DNA from: Actinomycetota bacterium
Lineage (GTDB): Bacteria; Actinomycetota; UBA4738; HRBIN12
Direction of reading: 5' to 3'
Length of the DNA stretch: 53,151 bases
Assembly (NCBI GenBank): GCA_005885325.1
Contig: VAYX01000015.1
Span: 1-53,151 of the forward strand
Numbering within the stretch: the stretch's first letter is position 1; each line of letters opens with the position of its first letter. A program made the position numbers and the translations under genes. Positions 1-7,724 of the stretch are shown here, in pieces. The notes beneath the pieces are model-generated. The model worked only from the letters and a program-made list of their open reading frames with translations. It did not search any database and was not told the DNA's origin.

Positions 1-2
1 TC

Positions 3-302
3 GGCGGGGGGCAGATCACAGTGCGGCTCCACCAGAATGAAGCCGACCGCAAGCGCAAGTTCAACCGGACCGAGAACGTGCGCACAATCTCGCCCGCGGA
101 TCCCGACTCCCCGCGCCTCTATGGCCGCCGGAACGATTCCGAGTCACTCAACCGCGCTCTCGAGGACACCCTGTTCCTCGGTCGCGCTCACAGCCTCGGA
201 TGGCGCCGTCAGCAAGTCGAGATGCTCGGCTGGGCGCTGATGGTGAACGCCATGACGATGGCCCGCCACAGAGCCGCTGAGGACCTCGAAGCGGCCGCCT
301 GA
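3..302 (+). CDS. C-terminal part of a transposase-like protein, cut by the window start
   Basis: The reading frame is open from the first bases of the window, so the N-terminus lies outside; a GTG at 21 is the first possible internal start but is probably not the true one. The visible 99 residues contain a stretch around YGRRNDSESLNRALEDTLF followed by RAHSLGWRRQQ and LGWALMVNAMTMARHR. I associate this pattern with the tail of DDE-type transposase-like proteins of Actinobacteria. That assignment is from memory of the pattern, without a visible catalytic triad, since the catalytic core would lie upstream. It ends 165 bases before a tRNA-Phe gene, a common neighbourhood for mobile-element remnants. 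It could also be an uncharacterised protein that only resembles a transposase tail. Confidence 0.45.
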   Translation, partial: GGGQITVRLHQNEADRKRKFNRTENVRTISPADPDSPRLYGRRNDSESLNRALEDTLFLGRAHSLGWRRQQVEMLGWALMVNAMTMARHRAAEDLEAAA

Positions 303-467
303 CTCGCGCAACCCCCGGCACACACCCCGGCGAGGACCCGGGCTGCCCCGAAGGCACCCCTCGGGCCAAGATGGCGTTACCAAGCCCGGACCCACCTCCA
401 CTCGCTACACTCGAACGCGCTGGTGAAGACCTCGGCGGCGATTTCTGCCAGGTTTTCTACCGGCCCG

Positions 468-540
468 GGCCAGGTAGCTCAGTTGGCAGAGCACGCGGCT
501 GAAAACCGCGGTGTCGGCAGTTCGATTCTGCCCCTGGCCA
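468..540 (+). tRNA. tRNA-Phe (anticodon GAA)
   Basis: A complete cloverleaf can be drawn. The acceptor stem GGCCAGG pairs with CCTGGCC, the D stem GCTC pairs with GAGC, the anticodon stem CGCGG pairs with CCGCG, and the T stem GGCAG pairs with CTGCC around the loop TTCGATT. The anticodon loop CTGAAAA gives GAA at 501-503. The discriminator base is A and the 3' CCA is not encoded, so it must be added after transcription. Confidence 0.95.
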
Positions 541-561
541 CGAGGGTCCCGGGCGAGGACC

Positions 562-1380
562 TCAGTTCAGGGTCTCGTGGCCGCGGACCTCGGCCCACCT
601 GCTGATGACCGACTGGTACAGCTCGGCCGAGCGCGGGAACTCCTCCGACGACAGCGCCTTCAGCGCGTCCTGGATGTCGCGGGCCGAATGGTCATCGTCC
701 AGCTCGTCCCAGGTCATGAGGTCGCACAGGCCACCGTAGTCGAGCTCGAGCAGCGACCGGCGGTCGAACGCCGCGAGCCACTCGTAGAGCTCCACGATCA
801 TGTCGGCCACGGGCCCCAGATCCGTCCGCCGGAGGCCGGGGATGGCCCGCTCGGCACGGCGTGCGGCCTTGCGCACCGTGGTCAGGTACCGGAGCCGATG
901 GCGGCTGCCCTGCTCCTCCAGTCGCCGCTCGCCGTCGCCGAACAGCACGAACCACCTGACGGGGACGTGCCAAGGGCTCTGCATGATGAACGAGACGGCC
1001 TTCGGATCCCGCCGGCGGATCCTGGCCAACTCCCTGGAGGCGCGGCGAGCCTCCCGGTCGCTCACGAACGCGTCGCTCCCCTCGAACTGCGCGCCCTCGC
1101 GGAAGGACAACAGGCTGGCCAGTACCCGGAGCCTGGTCCGCCAGGGACACACGTAGTAGGAGCCCTTGTCGATGCGGATGTCGGCGCCCCCGGATTCCGA
1201 GGCGGCGAGGACGCCGAGGCGCCGACCGCTCATCCACTGCCGGTAGTTGGGGCGCGGCCGGCGAAGCATCCCCCCGCCGACGATGTACCGCTCCCACCGG
1301 GCCTGTTCATCGGGAGGGAACGCCTCCAGGGGCTGGAACGCGCGGAGGTAGGCGCAAGGGACCACGTCGCCGAGCAGCAT
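562..1380 (-). CDS. Conserved hypothetical protein of unknown function
   Basis: This is a 272-residue soluble protein with no signal peptide or membrane segment. It starts MLLGDVVPCAYLRAFQPLEAF and is rich in Arg, Trp and Glu, with a basic middle region (REARRASRELARIRRRD) and a run resembling an amphipathic helix near RYLTTVRKAARRAERA. I do not recognise a catalytic motif. The N-terminal wording recalls an uncharacterised family seen in Actinobacteria, but no function is known to me. The ATG at 1380 lies 41 bases from the divergent start of the dehydrogenase operon at 1422, so the two probably share a control region. A long open frame on the opposite strand covers the same DNA and looks like a GC-driven shadow. 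Confidence 0.75.
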   Translation of the reverse strand: MLLGDVVPCAYLRAFQPLEAFPPDEQARWERYIVGGGMLRRPRPNYRQWMSGRRLGVLAASESGGADIRIDKGSYYVCPWRTRLRVLASLLSFREGAQFEGSDAFVSDREARRASRELARIRRRDPKAVSFIMQSPWHVPVRWFVLFGDGERRLEEQGSRHRLRYLTTVRKAARRAERAIPGLRRTDLGPVADMIVELYEWLAAFDRRSLLELDYGGLCDLMTWDELDDDHSARDIQDALKALSSEEFPRSAELYQSVISRWAEVRGHETLN

Positions 1381-1421
1381 ATATGCTCTCGCACACCCGC
1401 CGCCGTCCGAGGTCGGTGACC

Positions 1422-2492
1422 ATGGTCATACACGAAGACCCGTACGACGTCGCCCCGGTGCGGCTGGTCGCACCCGACGGCACCGCGGTCGGTGACACCG
1501 ACGTGGGTCTGAAGCCCGACGAGCTCCGGGACCTGCTCCGGCTGATGATCCTGTCCCGCCGCCTCGACCGCGAGTGCATGGCACTCCAGCGACAGGGCGA
1601 GCTCACCGTGTACCCGCCGTTCGAGGGCCAGGAGGCGGCTCAGGTGGGAAGCGCCTTCGCCCTGGAGCCCGACGACTTCGTGTTCCCGTCGTTCCGCGAG
1701 CTCGCGGCTGCCATCGTCCGCGGCGTCGACGTCGTCGAGTACCTGCAGTATCACCGGGGGACCTGGCACGGCGGGCCGTACGACCCGATCGCCAGCCGGT
1801 TCGCGCCGATCTGTGTCCCGGTCGCCACCCAGATCGTGCACGCCGTGGGATGGGCCATGGGCGCGAAGCTCGACCGGCTGCCGGTGTGCTCCCTCGCGTA
1901 CTTCGGCGACGGTGCGACGTCGGAAGGCGACTTCCACGAGGCGGCCAACATGGCTGCGGTGTTCGGGGCGCCGGCCATCCTGTTCTGCCAGAACAACGGG
2001 TGGGCCATCTCGGTCCCGCTCCGAGAGCAGGCGGCCGGTCCGATCCACACGCGCGCCGAGGGGTACGGCATGCCCGGCGTGCTCGTCGACGGCAACGACG
2101 TCCTGGCGGTGTACTCGGTGACGAGGGCGGCGGCCGAACGGGCCCGGGCCGGTGAGGGGCCCACGCTGATCGAGGCCCTGACGTATCGGATGGGACCGCA
2201 CTCGACCGCCGACGACGCGACGAAGTACCGAAGCGCCGACGAGGTCAAGCGGTGGCGGGAGCGCGACCCCATCGACCGGTACCTGAAGCACCTGCTGGCC
2301 TCGGGGGCCGCCGACGAGTCGTTCGTGGCCGACTGCGAGGACGAGGCCAAGGAGTGGGTGGCCGACGTCCGTGCCGGGATCACCTCGCTCGGGCCGCCCC
2401 CCGTCGACGAGCTGTTCGGGTTCGCCTACGTCGAGCCGCCCGAGAGCCTGGAGCGCGACCGTCGATCGTCGACCGAGGCGCCGGATGGCTGA
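1422..2492 (+). CDS. 2-oxoacid dehydrogenase complex E1 component, alpha subunit (pyruvate or branched-chain)
   Basis: This thiamine-diphosphate subunit carries out oxidative decarboxylation of a 2-oxoacid together with the beta subunit encoded next. The ThDP/Mg motif is clear: GDGATSEGDFHEAA begins at about residue 162 and is followed by the closing Asn pair in QNNGW. Near the C-terminus, YRMGPHSTADDATKYR matches the phosphorylation-loop region of E1 alpha and is closer to branched-chain (Bkd) than to classical pyruvate enzymes. I chose the ATG at 1422 because GAGGT sits 8 bases upstream. An in-frame ATG at 1383 would add 13 basic residues with no ribosome site. The stop overlaps the next gene by 8 bases. 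Substrate identity (pyruvate, 2-oxoisovalerate or both) cannot be settled from sequence. Confidence 0.93.
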   Translation: MVIHEDPYDVAPVRLVAPDGTAVGDTDVGLKPDELRDLLRLMILSRRLDRECMALQRQGELTVYPPFEGQEAAQVGSAFALEPDDFVFPSFRELAAAIVRGVDVVEYLQYHRGTWHGGPYDPIASRFAPICVPVATQIVHAVGWAMGAKLDRLPVCSLAYFGDGATSEGDFHEAANMAAVFGAPAILFCQNNGWAISVPLREQAAGPIHTRAEGYGMPGVLVDGNDVLAVYSVTRAAAERARAGEGPTLIEALTYRMGPHSTADDATKYRSADEVKRWRERDPIDRYLKHLLASGAADESFVADCEDEAKEWVADVRAGITSLGPPPVDELFGFAYVEPPESLERDRRSSTEAPDG

Positions 2493-3459
2493 GTACACGA
2501 TGGTCGCCGCGCTGAACGCCGCGCTCCGCGATGCCATGGCGAAGGACCCCCGGACGCTCGTGTTCGGCGAGGACGTCGGTGAGCTCGGCGGCGTGTACCG
2601 GGTCACCGAGGGCCTCCAGCGCGAGTTCGGCTCGGAACGCGTGTTCAACACGCCGATCGCGGAGGCCGGGATCGCCGGGATCTGCGTGGGCCTCTCCCTG
2701 GCGGGCTGGCGCCCCGTCGCCGAGATGCAGTTCGACGGGTTCTCCTATCCCGCGCTCGACCAGATCGTCAGCCACATCGCCAAGTATCGGAACCGCACGC
2801 GTGGCCGGACCTCGATGCCGATCGTCATCCGGATCCCGTCGTTCGGCGGGATCCGGGGCAAGGAGCACCACGGCGAGAGCCCCGAGACGTATTACGCGCA
2901 CACGGCCGGACTGAAGGTCGTGGTCCCGTCCGGCGCGCTCGACGCCTACCGGCTCCTCTCGCTCGCCATCGCCGACCCCGACCCAGTGATCTTCCTGGAG
3001 CCCAAGAGCCGGTACTGGGCCAAGGAGCAGGGCGAGCTCGCGGTCGACGGCCCCCGGATGGGCCGGGCGTGGGTTCGGCGGGAAGGCGAGGCGTGCACGC
3101 TCGTCACGTACGGGGCCATGGTCACGCGGTGCCTGGAGGCCGCCGAGGTCCTGGCCCGTGAGCGCGTCTCCTGCCGGGTGCTCGACCTCCGGTCGCTCGT
3201 CCCCCTCGACCTGGACACGCTCGCCGAGTCCGTGCGGAAGACCGGCAGGGTCGTCGTGGTGCACGAGGCGCCTCGCACCCTGGGGATGGGCGCCGAGATC
3301 GCCGCCCGGATCATGGAGGAGGCGTTCGATTACCTGGAGGCGCCGGTCCTTCGGGTGACCGGCTACGACGTCCCGTATCCACCGGCGGCCCTCGAGCAGC
3401 GATACCTGCCGAGCGTCGAGCGGATTACCTCCGCCGTGCGCAGGGTGGTGAGCTACTGA
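2485..3459 (+). CDS. 2-oxoacid dehydrogenase complex E1 component, beta subunit
   Basis: This 324-residue transketolase-like subunit pairs with the alpha subunit to form the heterotetrameric E1. The N-terminus MAEYTMVAALNAALRDAM, then FGEDVGELGGVYRVTEGL and FNTPIAEAGIAGICVGLSLAG, are typical of E1 beta. The C-terminal transketolase domain contains LVTYGAMVTRCLEAAEVL and VRKTGRVVVVHEAP. The open frame extends 114 bases upstream, but that part overlaps the alpha gene and is unlike the family, so the ATG at 2485 is chosen. Translation is probably coupled to E1 alpha through the 8-base overlap, and to E2 through a TGATG junction (stop 3457-3459, start 3459). Confidence 0.94.
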   Translation: MAEYTMVAALNAALRDAMAKDPRTLVFGEDVGELGGVYRVTEGLQREFGSERVFNTPIAEAGIAGICVGLSLAGWRPVAEMQFDGFSYPALDQIVSHIAKYRNRTRGRTSMPIVIRIPSFGGIRGKEHHGESPETYYAHTAGLKVVVPSGALDAYRLLSLAIADPDPVIFLEPKSRYWAKEQGELAVDGPRMGRAWVRREGEACTLVTYGAMVTRCLEAAEVLARERVSCRVLDLRSLVPLDLDTLAESVRKTGRVVVVHEAPRTLGMGAEIAARIMEEAFDYLEAPVLRVTGYDVPYPPAALEQRYLPSVERITSAVRRVVSY

Positions 3460-4634
3460 TGGCAGAGCGAGTCTTCGCGCTGCCGGACCTGGGCGAGGGC
3501 TTGGAGGAGGCCACGGTCAACGCCTGGTTGGTGAAGGAAGGCGACCCGGTCTCGCTGAACCAGCCGATCGTGGAGGTGGAGACTGCCAAGGCGACCGTGG
3601 AGATCCCGTCGCCGTTCGCGGGGACGATCGCCCGGCTGCATGCGCCTGCGGGAGAGACGGTCAGGGTGGGAGCGCCGCTGGTCACCTTCGTCGTCCAGGA
3701 CGACGACGCGGCGGTGGAGGAGGAAGCCGGCCCGGCCACGGTCGCTGCCACCCCCGCCGTCCGCCACCGGGCCAGGGAGCTCGGGGTGGAGCTGGCCGGG
3801 ATCGCGGGGTCCGGTCCGGATGGACGGATCACCCACGAGGACGTGGAGCGGGCCACCCGGTCGGGCCCGGCGAAAGCCGAAGAAGCGCAAGCACCACCCG
3901 AAGAACGGCCAGAGGAGCGTGCCGGAGCCCGGGCGCTGTGGACGGTCATGATGCCCACGGACGCCGACGTCAGGCCCATCTCGACGATCCGGCGAACGAT
4001 CGCCGAGAACCTCACGCGGGTCGTACGGGAGGTGCCACAGGTCACCACGTTTCGGACGCTCGACTCCACGGAGCTCGAGGCGTTCCGAAGGGAGGTCGGG
4101 CTGTCGCCGCTCCCGATCGCCGTCCGGGCCCTGGCCGACGTGTGCAGGGATCATCGAAGCCTCAATGCGTCGTACATGGCCGAGCAGGGCGAGATCTGGC
4201 TGCACCGGCGGGTCCACGTCGGCATCGCGACCGACACCGAACGAGGGCTCCTCGTCCCCGTGGTTCGAGACGTCGGGGACCGCCCGCTCGGCGATATCGC
4301 GGCCGAGATCGAGCGGCTGGCTTCGGCCGCGCGCAACGGCTCCATCCGGATCGAGGAGATGACCGGCGGGACGATCACCGTGACGAACACCGGGAGCTAC
4401 GGCTCGGAGTTCGGCACGCCCATCATCAACCGGGCCCAGGCGGCCATCCTCGGCCTGGGCGCCATCGCCCCCCGGGCGCTGGTCGTCGACGGCCAGGTGG
4501 TGGCTCGGCCGGCGTGCACCCTCTCGCTCACCTTCGATCATCGGCTGCTGGACGGCGCGACCGCGGGCCGGGCCTTCGGCGACCTCGTCGCGACCCTGTC
4601 GTCCCGGGAACGGCTCGAGGCACTTCCCCGATGA
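3459..4634 (+). CDS. Dihydrolipoamide acyltransferase E2 of the 2-oxoacid dehydrogenase complex
   Basis: This protein moves the acyl group from E1 to CoA and forms the structural core of the complex. Three parts are visible in its 391 residues. A single N-terminal lipoyl domain carries the lipoylated Lys44 in VEVETAKATVEIPSPF. A peripheral subunit-binding domain at about 97-133 (ATPAVRHRARELGVEL, then GPDGRITHEDV) is followed by a Pro/Glu-rich linker. The C-terminal catalytic domain has the active-site His at about 361 in TFDHRLLDGATAGR. One lipoyl domain and about 390 residues fit a Bkd-type or short Pdh E2. The linker 130-155 (PAKAEEAQAPPEERPEERAG) is charged and flexible. No E3 (lipoamide dehydrogenase) gene is present in the window. 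Confidence 0.94.
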   Translation: MAERVFALPDLGEGLEEATVNAWLVKEGDPVSLNQPIVEVETAKATVEIPSPFAGTIARLHAPAGETVRVGAPLVTFVVQDDDAAVEEEAGPATVAATPAVRHRARELGVELAGIAGSGPDGRITHEDVERATRSGPAKAEEAQAPPEERPEERAGARALWTVMMPTDADVRPISTIRRTIAENLTRVVREVPQVTTFRTLDSTELEAFRREVGLSPLPIAVRALADVCRDHRSLNASYMAEQGEIWLHRRVHVGIATDTERGLLVPVVRDVGDRPLGDIAAEIERLASAARNGSIRIEEMTGGTITVTNTGSYGSEFGTPIINRAQAAILGLGAIAPRALVVDGQVVARPACTLSLTFDHRLLDGATAGRAFGDLVATLSSRERLEALPR

Positions 4635-5548
4635 GGATCGTGTCGCTCCTGCCCTCCGCCACCGAGATCGTGTACGCGCTGGGCCTGGGCGACGACCTGG
4701 TCGGGGTGACGTACGAGTGCGACTACCCGTCGGAGGCTACGTCGAAGCCGGTGGTGGTGAAGAGCGCACTTCCCCAGGGACGGCCGCTCTCCTCTCGCGA
4801 GATCGACGACGCCGTTCGAGACCGGATGGACCGCAAGGAGCCGATCTACGTCCTGGAGAAGGAGCTGATCCATCAGCTCGAGCCCGACGTGATCCTCACG
4901 CAGGACCTGTGCCGGGTGTGCGCGGTGCCGAGCGGACAGGTGCAGGAGGCGCTCGAGGAGATCGGGGTTCGCGATGCGAAAGTCCTCTCGCTCGATCCCC
5001 ACACCTTCGACGAGGTGCTGGAAGGCATCCGGGCGGTGGGCGCGGTGCTGGGGAGGGCGGAGCGCGCCGACGAGATCGTCGGCGCGCTCCGCGCCCGGGT
5101 CGAGGCCGTCAGGGCCAAGGCCCTTCGCCTCCCCTCGATCCGGGTCCTGTGCCAAGAGTGGCTCGATCCGCCGTTCGCCGCGGGCCACTGGGTCCCCGAC
5201 ATGGTGGAGATGGTCGGCGGGGTGAACCTGCTGACCGGCAAGGAGCAGCCGTCGCGGGTCGTGACCTGGCGCGAGATCCGGGACGCCAACCCCGAGGTCG
5301 TCGTGTTCATGCCGTGCGGGTACTACCTGGAGGAGGCGGAGGAGGAGGCCGCGCAGCTATATCGCAACGCCGAGTTCGTCGAGACTCCGGCGGCGCGAGA
5401 GGGAACGGTGTTCGCCGTCGACGCGACCTCGTTCTTCTCCCGCCCGGGGCCGCGGATCGTCGACGGCCTGGAGATCCTGGCATGGGCCGTGCATCCGCAG
5501 GCCTTCCCCGAGCCGCCGGAGGGGTCCATCACCCGAGTCGAGCGATAG
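4631..5548 (+). CDS. BtuF-like (cobalamin-binding) periplasmic-binding-fold protein without signal peptide
   Basis: The 305-residue protein has the two-lobe BtuF/FhuD-type fold. It opens with MRIVSLLPSATEIVYALGLG, has a long connecting helix in the middle (TFDEVLEGIRAVGAVLG), and carries the second lobe from about VLCQEWLDPPFAAGHWVPDM onward. There is no signal peptide or lipobox, so it should be cytoplasmic and not part of a classical B12 importer. No permease or ATPase gene is nearby. A Cys pair in DLCRVCAVPSGQV (about residues 96-99) recurs, as I recall, in stand-alone members of this family and might bind a ligand or metal. Its ATG overlaps the E2 stop in ATGA, so it belongs to the dehydrogenase operon. 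The true ligand is unknown. Confidence 0.8.
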   Translation: MRIVSLLPSATEIVYALGLGDDLVGVTYECDYPSEATSKPVVVKSALPQGRPLSSREIDDAVRDRMDRKEPIYVLEKELIHQLEPDVILTQDLCRVCAVPSGQVQEALEEIGVRDAKVLSLDPHTFDEVLEGIRAVGAVLGRAERADEIVGALRARVEAVRAKALRLPSIRVLCQEWLDPPFAAGHWVPDMVEMVGGVNLLTGKEQPSRVVTWREIRDANPEVVVFMPCGYYLEEAEEEAAQLYRNAEFVETPAAREGTVFAVDATSFFSRPGPRIVDGLEILAWAVHPQAFPEPPEGSITRVER

Positions 5549-5572
5549 CCGACGTCCGGTATCCTCCCGCCG

Positions 5573-5782
5573 ATGAAGGGCCCGAACCTGGTGTCACCGG
5601 ACGACATCGGCGCGCGCGTCTCGTTCCAGTTCGAGCTCCCCAACGGCTACGTCGGCGAGGCCGTGGGGACCCTCGAGGCCTACGATGAGGCGGCCGAGAC
5701 GTACCTGGTCCGTACGAAGGACGGCGAGCTGGCCCGAGTCCCGAGGCGCGGCGTGCGCTTCGGGAAGGTCGTCTCCCGCTAG
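5573..5782 (+). CDS. Small SH3-like domain protein (69 residues)
   Basis: This short protein reads MKGPNLVSPDDIGARVSFQF, then a Gly/Glu-rich beta region (VGTLEAYDEAAETYLVRTKD) and VPRRGVRFGKVV. The beta-barrel-like pattern (DIGARV, VGTLEA, YLVRTKDGEL, RVPRRGV) matches what I recall as a domain fused to the N-terminus of some actinobacterial GNAT acetyltransferases. Here it stands alone. It lies 24 bases after the BtuF-like gene and 21 bases before the ammonia-lyase gene, so it is probably co-transcribed. Its function is unknown. Confidence 0.6.
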   Translation: MKGPNLVSPDDIGARVSFQFELPNGYVGEAVGTLEAYDEAAETYLVRTKDGELARVPRRGVRFGKVVSR

Positions 5783-5803
5783 GACCGGCGGAGGTCACAG
5801 CTG

Positions 5804-6205
5804 ATGGCCGACGAGCTTCCCACCGCGTTCATCCGGCGTCGCCTGGGCAGCGAGGACGCGCACTACGGCGGCAACCTGGTGGCCGGGGCCAAGCAGCTCG
5901 AGGTGATCGGCGACCTCATCACCGAGCTTGCCATGCGGTACGACGGAGACGAGGGCCTGTTCCGAGCGTACGAGTCGGTCGAGTTCCTCCATCCGCTCTA
6001 CGCCGGTGACTGGATCGAGGCGAAAGGCCGGATCGTGTCGGTGGGGAGCTCGTCGCGGCGGTGCGAGTTCGAAGTATGGAAGATCGGTGGGCCCCGCTCG
6101 GAGGTGTCCGAGTCCGCGGCGGAGTTCCTGGAGGAACCCGTCCTCACGTGCCGGGCGATCGGAACGACGGTCGTGCCGAAGGACCACCAGCGCTTCGCGC
6201 ACTGA
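5804..6205 (+). CDS. kal: 3-aminobutyryl-CoA ammonia-lyase (Kal-type hotdog protein)
   Basis: The 133-residue hotdog-fold protein contains EDAHYGGNLVAGAKQLEVIGD, followed by DGDEGLFRAYESVEFLHPLYAGDWIEAKGRIVSVG and SSSRRCEFEVWK. This order matches Kal of lysine fermentation, which converts L-3-aminobutyryl-CoA to crotonyl-CoA and ammonia. Length fits the family (about 125-135). No other genes of the lysine fermentation route are in the window, so a role in another beta-amino-acyl-CoA route is possible. The start ATG follows a GGAGGT at about 5790-5795. It is the last gene of the plus-strand operon and converges on the receiver-domain gene 11 bases away. Confidence 0.78.
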   Translation: MADELPTAFIRRRLGSEDAHYGGNLVAGAKQLEVIGDLITELAMRYDGDEGLFRAYESVEFLHPLYAGDWIEAKGRIVSVGSSSRRCEFEVWKIGGPRSEVSESAAEFLEEPVLTCRAIGTTVVPKDHQRFAH

Positions 6206-6216
6206 GCCGGACGGAC

Positions 6217-6600
6217 CTAGCTGGCCTTCTCCAGGCGGTGCAGGACCCCCAGCAGGTCGTCCACGTTGAACGGCTTGGACACGAACGCGTCGGCGCCGAG
6301 CTCGGCGGCCTTGGCCCGGTCGCGGAGGCTGGCCCGGGCCGAGACCACGACGACGCGGGGGCGCTCGCCCTCGGGAAGCTCCCGGATCTCCTGGAGCACG
6401 CTCCATCCGTCCATCACGGGCATCATGATGTCGAGCAGCATGAGCTGCGGGCGGTGCTCCCGGACCTCGGCGAGCGCCGCCCGACCGTCTCGCGCGGCGA
6501 ACGTCTGGAACCCGTCCGCCTCCAGGCTGAACTGGAGCATCCAGACGACCTGTGGTTCGTCGTCCACAACGAGCACGCTGGTCTGCGGGGGCGCGTCCAT
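6217..6600 (-). CDS. Stand-alone response-regulator receiver domain
   Basis: This 127-residue CheY-like protein has all receiver landmarks: acidic pair Asp13-Asp14, phospho-acceptor Asp57 in LLDIMMPVMDGW, Ser87 in VVVVSARA and Lys109 in FVSKPF. There is no output domain, so it must act by protein contact or as a phospho-relay link. It lies 110 bases downstream of purM on the same strand, separated by an inverted repeat, and no kinase gene is adjacent. Its partner kinase is therefore unknown. Confidence 0.9.
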   Translation of the reverse strand: MDAPPQTSVLVVDDEPQVVWMLQFSLEADGFQTFAARDGRAALAEVREHRPQLMLLDIMMPVMDGWSVLQEIRELPEGERPRVVVVSARASLRDRAKAAELGADAFVSKPFNVDDLLGVLHRLEKAS

Positions 6601-6665
6601 CCCGGCTTCGAGGGTACGGAGGGATACCTTTGGCCGGAATCGCCCGGGCTACCGTTTTTCAGGGT

Positions 6666-6692
6666 ACCGGTCGAAGTAACCCCGGGACCGGT
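6666..6692. other. Inverted repeat between purM and the receiver gene
   Basis: Arms ACCGGTC and GACCGGT match perfectly over 7 bases around a 13-base loop. It sits just after the purM stop on the minus strand and before the receiver start at 6600. It could end the pur transcript or be an operator for the receiver gene. There is no U tract, so a classical intrinsic terminator is not shown. Confidence 0.35.
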
Positions 6693-6710
6693 GGTCGTAG
6701 TCATTCCAGG

Positions 6711-7724
6711 CTAACGGAGCGAGAGCCCGGTTCCCCCGCCCACGCGCCCGACCACGAACGACTGGACGTTCGCATCGGCGGCCCGCTCGACCACCTCCTC
6801 CGCCTCGCTCGGCGGGACCACGAGGACCATCCCCACGCCCATGTTGAACGTGGCGAGCATGTCGTCCTCGGAGGCGTCCGCGGCCCTCTGAACCAGCTCG
6901 AAGATCGGGGGGACGGGCCAGCTGCCCAGCTCGACCTCGGCGCCCATGCCGTCGGGGAGGGCCCGCGGCACGTTCTCGGGCAGACCGCCGCCCGTCACGT
7001 GCGCGGCCGCGTGAACGCGGCCGGCGCGCGCGAGCGAAACGACCAGCGGTGCGTAGATAACGGTCGGCTCGAGCAGCTCGTCGGCGAGCGGGCGGGCGAA
7101 GCCCTCCGGCACGGCATCCAGGACGCGCGGATCCTCCGCGAGTAGGCTCGCGCGGACCAAGCTGTACCCGTTGGCATGCAGGCCGGTCGAGGCCAGGCCG
7201 ACGAGCGCATCGCCCTCGCGCACGCGGTGCGCCCCGATCAGGCCCTCCTCGTCGACGACTCCCACGCAGAATCCCGCCAGGTCGAGCTGGTCCTCGCCCA
7301 TCACCCCGGGATGCTCGGCCGTCTCGCCGCCGAGGAGCGCGCAGCCGGCGCGGCGGCAGCCCTCGGCGATCCCCTCGACGATCGTCGCCGCGTCCTCGGG
7401 CGCGACCTTTCCCATCGCCAGATAGTCCAGGAAGAACAGCGGCTCGGCCCCGGTGCACGCCACGTCGTCGGCGCACATCGCGACGAGGTCGATCCCGATC
7501 GTGGACAGTCGCCCCGCCATCCGGGACACGTCGAGCTTCGTTCCCACCCCGTCCGTCGCGGCGGCGAGATACCGCCCCTCCCCGGTCCGGAACAACCCGG
7601 CGAACCCGCCGATCCCCTCGACGACCTCGGGCCGCGTCGCGCCCCTCGCCAACTCTCGGATGAGCGAGACGGCCCTCGCAGCGGCGTCGAGGTCGACGCC
7701 AGCCTTCCGGTAGGCGCCGCTCAC
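6711..7724 (-). CDS. purM: Phosphoribosylformylglycinamidine cyclo-ligase (AIR synthetase)
   Basis: PurM closes the imidazole ring, using ATP to turn FGAM into AIR, the fifth step of purine synthesis. The 337-residue sequence has the family order: YRKAGVDLDAAARAVSLI, GGFAGLF, TDGVGTKLDVS, DLVAMCADDVACTGAEPLFFLDYLA, GGETAEHPGVM, DLAGFCVGVVDEE, then GLHANGYSLVR and HVTGGGLPENVPRALP. I chose the GTG at 7724 because it overlaps the purF stop as GTGA; the open frame further upstream lies inside purF and is unlike PurM. It is the last gene of the pur operon. Confidence 0.96.
   Translation of the reverse strand: MSGAYRKAGVDLDAAARAVSLIRELARGATRPEVVEGIGGFAGLFRTGEGRYLAAATDGVGTKLDVSRMAGRLSTIGIDLVAMCADDVACTGAEPLFFLDYLAMGKVAPEDAATIVEGIAEGCRRAGCALLGGETAEHPGVMGEDQLDLAGFCVGVVDEEGLIGAHRVREGDALVGLASTGLHANGYSLVRASLLAEDPRVLDAVPEGFARPLADELLEPTVIYAPLVVSLARAGRVHAAAHVTGGGLPENVPRALPDGMGAEVELGSWPVPPIFELVQRAADASEDDMLATFNMGVGMVLVVPPSEAEEVVERAADANVQSFVVGRVGGGTGLSLR

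Noticed and set aside
511..1419. A 302-codon plus-strand frame antisense to the 562-1380 gene
   Set aside because: It begins inside the tRNA-Phe gene and has the Arg/Pro/Gly/Val composition of a GC shadow; the minus-strand frame has normal protein composition and a good start.
3938..4630. Upstream extension of the BtuF-like frame inside the E2 gene
   Set aside because: The E2 frame is unambiguous over these bases, and the ATGA junction at 4631 gives a natural start.
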